Positions 13,145 to 17,179 of a stretch of 17,179 bases of DNA are shown here, in pieces (position 1 is the stretch's first letter; every line of letters starts with the position of its first letter). A program made the translations under genes and the position numbers. Source of the stretch: Planctomycetes bacterium UBA1146 (GTDB taxonomy: Bacteria; Planctomycetota; UBA8108; UBA1146); assembly GCA_002311345.1 (NCBI GenBank), contig DCAA01000020.1:23859-41037 (forward strand), read 5' to 3'. The notes under the pieces were generated by a model that worked only from the letters and a program-made list of their open reading frames with translations, was not told the origin of the DNA and searched no databases.

Positions 13145-14610
13145 CGGATGCGCCCTCCCTTCCTGGCCCAACGATCACGAAAACTGATGCGGGCCGGCAA
13201 GTTCAGATCCCGATCTTTCGTCCAACCGGAGAAGGGCCCGGGAGCGGAATGAATCGTGCGAGACCCTCCCGAGATGCACAGCAGGAAGAAACGCTGCAGT
13301 TTCGAGGCGATTCTGTAACTGATGGTGTGTGAAAAGGCGAATCCAAGCAGGCTCAACGCCATCCGCTCGAGCCAGGAACCCCTTCGCTTGCGGATCTTCC
13401 GTCTCAACCCGACCAGCAACCCGGACAGATCGATGTCGACGGGACAGGCTTCATTACAGGCACCACACAGGCTGGAGGCCTCGGGCAGCGTTTGATTCTC
13501 GTCGATCCCGGAGAGCAACGGGGTGATCACCGCACCGATGGGACCGCTGTACACCGATCCGTAAGCATGTCCAGTCACCTTGCGGTAGACAGGGCATGCG
13601 TTGAGACAGGCGCCACAGCGGATGCAACGCAACGCCGATCGGAACTCGGGGTCGGCGAGGATCTTGGTTCGGCCGGCATCGACGAGCACAACATGCATCT
13701 GCTCGGGGCCATCGAGTTCTTGGGGTTGTTTCGGGCCGGTGAGGATCTGGGTGTAACAGGTCAACGGTTGACCGGTGGCAGATCTTGCCAGCAGGTGCAA
13801 CAGCACCGACAGGTCGTCGAATCCGGGAATCAGTTTCTCGATCCCCACCATGGCGATGTGAGTCTTCGGAGCCGATGTACAGAAGCGACCATTGCCTTCG
13901 TTGGTGCAGATCACCAATGAACCACTCTCTGCGACCAGGAAATTGCCCCCGGAGATGCCCAGATCCGCTTCCCTGTACTTTCCCCTCAGATGAACCCTGG
14001 CGATGGCCGTCAACTCTTCCGGTTCCTCGGTATACCTGGCGCCGAGCACCTTCTCGAAGGCACGAGCGACGGAAGATCGGTCCTTGTGAATCATCGGCAT
14101 CACGATGTGACTGGGAGCATCGTGATCGATCTGCAGGATGAACTCGCCCAGATCGGTCTCCACCGTCTCGATACCTGCGGCTTCCAGTTGTGGCACCAGC
14201 TGGGTCTCCTCGGTGACCATGCTCTTGGACTTCACGCACAGACGAACTCGTTCTTCCCGAGCGATCTCCACCACGATCCGGTTGGCTTCCTGGGCGGTGG
14301 TCGCCAGATGAACCCGGGTTCCGGCAGCCTCGGCCCGATCGATCCACTGCTCCAGGTAGTGATCCAGGTGATCGATGGTGTGCTGCTTGATGGCGCCGGC
14401 GAGTTTGCGAATCTCCGCCACGTCATCCCCGAAGGCCTGTTCCAGGGCATCCCGGCGCGCTTGATCCTTGAGGGTCGTGGCCTCCCGAACCGCCCCCTGG
14501 AGAACCTCGTCTTGCAGGAACACATCTGCGCGCGTACGGATGTCATACTTGCCACCGGGAAAGAGAATTGGCTTTCCATCGACACTGGTGGGAATCTCCG
14601 GTTGATTCAC
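13141..14610 (-). CDS. lutB: LutB, iron-sulphur LUD subunit of the lactate oxidation complex
   Basis: A 489-residue protein of the LutB/YkgF family, the central electron-transfer subunit of lactate oxidation. The N-terminal LUD domain has VKSKSMVTEE (126-135) and GISGGNFLVAESGSLVICTNEG (218-239). A ferredoxin-like domain follows, with CIRCGACLNACP (329-340; C329, C332, C335, C339) for one 4Fe-4S cluster and CGACNEACP (382-390; C382, C385, C389) for a second. The C-terminal part is basic and partly hydrophobic (FFLLCISGG, 441-449). GTG at 14610 is chosen: it overlaps the lutA stop as GTGA, and AAGGAGGGG (14618-14626) stands just upstream. The open frame reaches 14661 but would then cover the SD and overlap lutA by 55 bases. 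Confidence 0.94.
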   Translation of the reverse strand: MNQPEIPTSVDGKPILFPGGKYDIRTRADVFLQDEVLQGAVREATTLKDQARRDALEQAFGDDVAEIRKLAGAIKQHTIDHLDHYLEQWIDRAEAAGTRVHLATTAQEANRIVVEIAREERVRLCVKSKSMVTEETQLVPQLEAAGIETVETDLGEFILQIDHDAPSHIVMPMIHKDRSSVARAFEKVLGARYTEEPEELTAIARVHLRGKYREADLGISGGNFLVAESGSLVICTNEGNGRFCTSAPKTHIAMVGIEKLIPGFDDLSVLLHLLARSATGQPLTCYTQILTGPKQPQELDGPEQMHVVLVDAGRTKILADPEFRSALRCIRCGACLNACPVYRKVTGHAYGSVYSGPIGAVITPLLSGIDENQTLPEASSLCGACNEACPVDIDLSGLLVGLRRKIRKRRGSWLERMALSLLGFAFSHTISYRIASKLQRFFLLCISGGSRTIHSAPGPFSGWTKDRDLNLPARISFRDRWARKGGRIR

Positions 14611-15374
14611 TGGTCGACCCCTCCTTCGCCATAGGAGAGGCCGAGCGCCTGACAGAACCATTCGCTGATGTGCAGTACCGGAATCGGAGAATCTCGCCGC
14701 GACAGCCGACCTTCGATGTTCATGGTGCAGCCTGTGTCATTACAGATCAGAGTCGGCGCTGCGCTGTCCACCAGTGCACTGCAGCGATCCTCCGCCAGTG
14801 CTCCGGAGATGGTGCCGAACTTGCTAGCGAAGGTGCCACCGAATCCGCAGCACTGCTCCTGCTGACGAAGTCTTCTCACCTCGAGCCCAGGAACCGAATC
14901 GAGAAAACGTCCTGAAGCCTCGAATCGATCGATCTCGCGCAGGTGGCAGGTCGGATGCCAGGCCACGACGGGAGGTGCAGCTCCTGGATCTCCGACGATC
15001 TCATCGGGAGCGAGCCCGAGTTTGTTTTCGATGAACTCGACCAGTTCGTAGGTCCTGCTGACCATCGACCTGACCGTATCGGGCACCGGATCTGCCGACG
15101 AGAAGAGTTCGACTGCATGTCGCCGGACCATCGCAGCGCACGATCCGGAGGGAGTCACGATCGGATCTTCCCCCTCGAAGATCTCCGCCATGCGGAGAAT
15201 CAACCGACGTGCTGTCTCCGTGGCCCCGGAATTTCGGTGGGCCTGACCACAACAGGTCTGGTCCGGCGGATAGATCACCTCACAACCAAGATGCTCCAGG
15301 AATACTGCTGTCGCCTCGGCAGCGCTGGGGGCGAACTGATCCGCCAAACAGGGAATGAACAGCAGAATTCGCAA
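14607..15374 (-). CDS. lutA: LutA, CCG-domain iron-sulphur subunit of the lactate oxidation complex
   Basis: A 255-residue protein of the LutA/YkgE family with two cysteine-rich (CCG) domains, as in heterodisulphide reductase and glycolate oxidase subunits. Key residues are C9 (FIPCLADQ), CCG at 41-43, C79, C143 (HPTCHL), CCG at 175-177, C211 and C216. Together with LutB and LutC it oxidises lactate to pyruvate. The start chosen is TTG at 15374: GAGGAGGG (15382-15389) sits 7 bases before it, and the family motif RILLFIPCLADQ follows directly, giving the usual length of about 240-255. The frame is open to a GTG at 15449 (280 residues), but no good SD is there. It is first in the operon; the promoter should lie between here and 15579. 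Confidence 0.92.
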   Translation of the reverse strand: MRILLFIPCLADQFAPSAAEATAVFLEHLGCEVIYPPDQTCCGQAHRNSGATETARRLILRMAEIFEGEDPIVTPSGSCAAMVRRHAVELFSSADPVPDTVRSMVSRTYELVEFIENKLGLAPDEIVGDPGAAPPVVAWHPTCHLREIDRFEASGRFLDSVPGLEVRRLRQQEQCCGFGGTFASKFGTISGALAEDRCSALVDSAAPTLICNDTGCTMNIEGRLSRRDSPIPVLHISEWFCQALGLSYGEGGVDQ

Positions 15375-15381
15375 CCCAGCA

Positions 15382-15389
15382 CCCTCCTC
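15382..15389 (-). promoter_or_regulatory. Shine-Dalgarno GAGGAGGG setting the TTG start of lutA
   Basis: Minus-strand GAGGAGGG, 7 bases before TTG at 15374. It would be wasted inside the coding region if the longer GTG start at 15449 were used. Confidence 0.7.
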
Positions 15390-15489
15390 GAGCCTTTCAG
15401 ACCCCAGATTCCCGGCCCTCCAGGGGAGTTCCGTCCCCGGCAACATCACCGCCGGAACCGCTCTTCACAAGTCGGTCCCTTGCTGATAC

Positions 15490-15518
15490 TTGACACCTTC
15501 GACTCCCGCGTCGAATCT
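15490..15518 (+). promoter_or_regulatory. Candidate promoter with an inverted-repeat operator in the lut / isomerase divergent region
   Basis: TTGACA (15490-15495) is a perfect -35 box pointing to the isomerase gene. The matching -10 (GAATCT at 15513-15518, 17-base spacer) is poor. Within the spacer and -10 lies a perfect inverted repeat, TTCGAC (15498-15503) and GTCGAA (15510-15515) with 6 bases between. A dimeric repressor bound there would block this promoter and perhaps also affect lutA on the other strand. Confidence 0.4.
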
Positions 15519-15566
15519 GATCTCTTCCAGGGGAAGCCCCCCTGGCCCCGCAGTAGATCTTGACCT

Positions 15567-15576
15567 GAGGAGGTGA
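15567..15576 (+). promoter_or_regulatory. Extended Shine-Dalgarno GAGGAGGTGA
   Basis: Ten bases that match the full anti-SD complement, directly before the GTG at 15580. It fixes this GTG as the start and suggests strong translation. Confidence 0.75.
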
Positions 15577-15579
15577 CTC

Positions 15580-16632
15580 GTGGCGTCCATCCAGGGACCC
15601 GCGCTATTTCTGGCGCAGTACATGGGAGATGAGGCTCCCTTCAATAACCTCGACACCATCACCGATTGGTGTCTCGATCTGGGATACATCGGAATCCAGA
15701 TCCCGACCTGGGATTCTCGGTGCATCGATCTCAAAGAGGCCGCTTCCTCCGCCCAGTACTGTCAGGACTGGAAGGGTCAACTCAACCAGAAGGGGATGGC
15801 GGTCACTGAACTCTCGAGTCACCTCCAGGGTCAACTGGTCGCAGTGCATCCAGCCTACGACATCATGTTCGATGGCTTTGCTGCCGACGAGGTAAAAGGC
15901 AATCCGACCGCACGCACCGAGTGGGCCATCGAACAGGTCAAATACTGCCTCAAGGCAAGTCAGCATCTGGGACTCACCTCGATGGTCACCTTCAGTGGCG
16001 CTTTCGTGTGGCCCTTTGCCAATCCGTGGCCGCCACGCCCGGCGGGACTCGTGGAAGAAGCGTTCGCAGAACTGGCCCGGCGCTGGAAGCCGATTCTGGA
16101 TTTTGCCGATGAATGCGGCGTCGATTGCTCCTTCGAGATCCACCCCGGAGAAGATCTCCACGATGGTGCTTCCTTCGAACGCTTCGTTGAAGCCGTAGAT
16201 GGTCATCCGCGCGCGTGCATCAATTACGATCCGAGTCACTTCGAGTTGATGTGTCTCGACTACCTGGACTTCATCGACATCTATCACGAACGGATCAGAT
16301 CATTCCACGTCAAGGATGCCGAACTGGTGCGATCGGGCCGCACGGGAGTCTATGGTGGCTATCTCGACTGGAAGGACCGATCCGCCAGGTTCCGCTCGCC
16401 GGGTGATGGCAACATCGATTTCGCCAGCATCTTCACCTCATTGACCCGACACGGTTACGATGGCTGGGCGGTAGTCGAGTGGGAGTGCCCTTACAAGGAC
16501 TCTTCGGTAGGAGCCGCAGAGGGAGCAGAATTTGTCTCTCAACACATCATCCAGGTCACCGATGCTTCTTTCGACGACTTTGCCGGCGGCAGTGACCCGG
16601 CTCTCAATCGCAAGATCCTGGGACTCGACTAG
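15580..16632 (+). CDS. Sugar phosphate isomerase/epimerase, xylose-isomerase-like TIM barrel
   Basis: A 350-residue cytoplasmic protein of the AP-endonuclease-2 / IolE-like family; members isomerise, epimerise or dehydrate sugars and inositol derivatives with a divalent metal. Likely metal or catalytic residues are E186 in FEIHPGEDL, D217 and H220 in INYDPSHFEL (214-223), H243 and D246 in SFHVKDAE, and E300/E302 in VVEWECP. SHLQGQL (80-86) follows the strand after the second helix, as in relatives. The start is GTG at 15580, with GAGGAGGTGA (15567-15576) just upstream. A probable Gfo/Idh/MocA gene follows after 12 bases, so the two form an operon; this pairing is common in sugar and inositol catabolism. 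The exact substrate cannot be told. Confidence 0.9.
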   Translation: MASIQGPALFLAQYMGDEAPFNNLDTITDWCLDLGYIGIQIPTWDSRCIDLKEAASSAQYCQDWKGQLNQKGMAVTELSSHLQGQLVAVHPAYDIMFDGFAADEVKGNPTARTEWAIEQVKYCLKASQHLGLTSMVTFSGAFVWPFANPWPPRPAGLVEEAFAELARRWKPILDFADECGVDCSFEIHPGEDLHDGASFERFVEAVDGHPRACINYDPSHFELMCLDYLDFIDIYHERIRSFHVKDAELVRSGRTGVYGGYLDWKDRSARFRSPGDGNIDFASIFTSLTRHGYDGWAVVEWECPYKDSSVGAAEGAEFVSQHIIQVTDASFDDFAGGSDPALNRKILGLD

Positions 16633-16644
16633 AAAAGAGCCTCG

Positions 16645-17179
16645 ATGAGCCAACGTGTACGAATCGGCATGATCGGTGGCGGTCAGGGCGCCTTCATCGG
16701 CGCGGTCCATCGCATCGCATTGCGCATGGATGACGCTTTCGATCTGGTCGCCGGTTGCTTTGGTCGTGATCCCGAGAACACCCGGGTTACCGGCGAGCAA
16801 CTCGGCATAGATCCGGCTCGTTGCTATCCCAGCTGGGAACAGATGATTGCAGACGAGGCAAAGCTTCCCGAGGATCAGCGTATCGAGGCGGTCAGCATCG
16901 TCACCCCCAATCACGTCCACCACGGTCCCGCCAAGGCTGCCATGCAAGCGGGGTTTCATGTCATCTGCGACAAGCCGCTGTGTATCTCGCAGGAACAAGC
17001 CGACGACCTTGCTGCCACGGTCTCGAGTACCGGCAAGGTCTTCGCACTGACACACAACTACTGCGCTTCGCCGATGGTGCGCGAAGCACGCGAGCGTATC
17101 GCCAGCGGCGACCTGGGCACCATCCGCAAGGTCTACGTCGAGTACCTGCAGGGCTGGCTGTCGGAAAAACTGGAAGAAA
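16645..17179 (+). CDS. Gfo/Idh/MocA family NAD(P)-dependent oxidoreductase (3' partial)
   Basis: The first 178 residues of a cytoplasmic sugar or cyclitol dehydrogenase, cut by the window end. The Rossmann fold begins RIGMIGGGQGAFIGAVHR with the dinucleotide-binding GGGxGxFxG pattern. SIVTPNHVHH (about 88-97) and VICDKPL (about 109-115) follow; the latter is the family EKP motif with Asp for Glu, and its Lys is catalytic. THNY lies at about 139-142, and the start of the C-terminal sheet domain is GDLGTIRKVYVEYLQG. Full-length relatives have about 340-390 residues. ATG at 16645 follows the isomerase stop by 12 bases; only a weak purine run (AAAAGAG, 16633-16639) precedes it, so coupling to the isomerase is likely. 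The substrate is probably related to that of the isomerase. Confidence 0.92.
   Translation, partial: MSQRVRIGMIGGGQGAFIGAVHRIALRMDDAFDLVAGCFGRDPENTRVTGEQLGIDPARCYPSWEQMIADEAKLPEDQRIEAVSIVTPNHVHHGPAKAAMQAGFHVICDKPLCISQEQADDLAATVSSTGKVFALTHNYCASPMVREARERIASGDLGTIRKVYVEYLQGWLSEKLEE

Noticed and set aside
16438..17055. A 205-codon minus-strand frame over the isomerase/oxidoreductase junction
   Set aside because: The plus strand encodes clear TIM-barrel and Rossmann motifs across it; the antisense frame has no SD or domain.

Overview
The window reads as chromosomal DNA of a GC-rich bacterium with large secreted proteins that end in dockerin-like EF-hand repeats (F-[LI]-R-G-D-x-N-x-D-G ... DVNDDG). 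Such C-termini, the DCNGNGIPD calcium-repeat tail and Gly-rich beta-helix proteins are typical of Planctomycetota and their relatives. The lineage is an inference from protein style; no rRNA or other marker is present. Nearly all starts carry a strong Shine-Dalgarno (GAGGAGG type), which fixed several GTG and TTG starts. No tRNA, rRNA, CRISPR, insertion sequence or phage gene was seen, and there is no gene-free stretch over 300 bases.

Left third (1-8140): a block of secreted, non-enzymatic or envelope-type proteins. The first 99 bases are the 3' end of a plus-strand gene whose last 32 residues match the tail style of the next proteins. Facing it are three large minus-strand genes: a modular purple acid phosphatase-like protein (123-2606), a beta-helix protein with a very Gly-rich middle (2851-5733), and a protein of five carboxypeptidase-regulatory-like repeats plus two Fn3-like domains (5852-8140). 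All three have signal peptides and end in the same dockerin-like module, followed by a short Pro/Gly/Asp and mostly Cys-containing tail. No cohesin partner is visible.

Middle (8298-12297): a plus-strand D12-class adenine DNA methyltransferase with a TTG start and no restriction enzyme beside it. It converges on, and shares a CTAG stop overlap with, a minus-strand pair: a proton-dependent oligopeptide transporter (POT) and a translationally coupled exported HExxH metallopeptidase-like protein. The transporter carries a large insertion before its last membrane helix, and that insertion contains a segment resembling the type II secretion pseudopilin GspG.

Right third (12452-17179): a minus-strand lutA-lutB-lutC operon for oxidation of lactate to pyruvate, with both junctions being 4-base stop/start overlaps. 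Divergent from it are a xylose-isomerase-like sugar phosphate isomerase/epimerase and a Gfo/Idh/MocA oxidoreductase cut by the window edge, a pair typical of sugar or inositol catabolism. The divergent intergenic region holds a TTGACA -35 box and a perfect inverted repeat that may be an operator. Together, the right two thirds look like nutrient uptake and catabolism (peptides, lactate, sugars), and the left third like envelope or secreted surface proteins.
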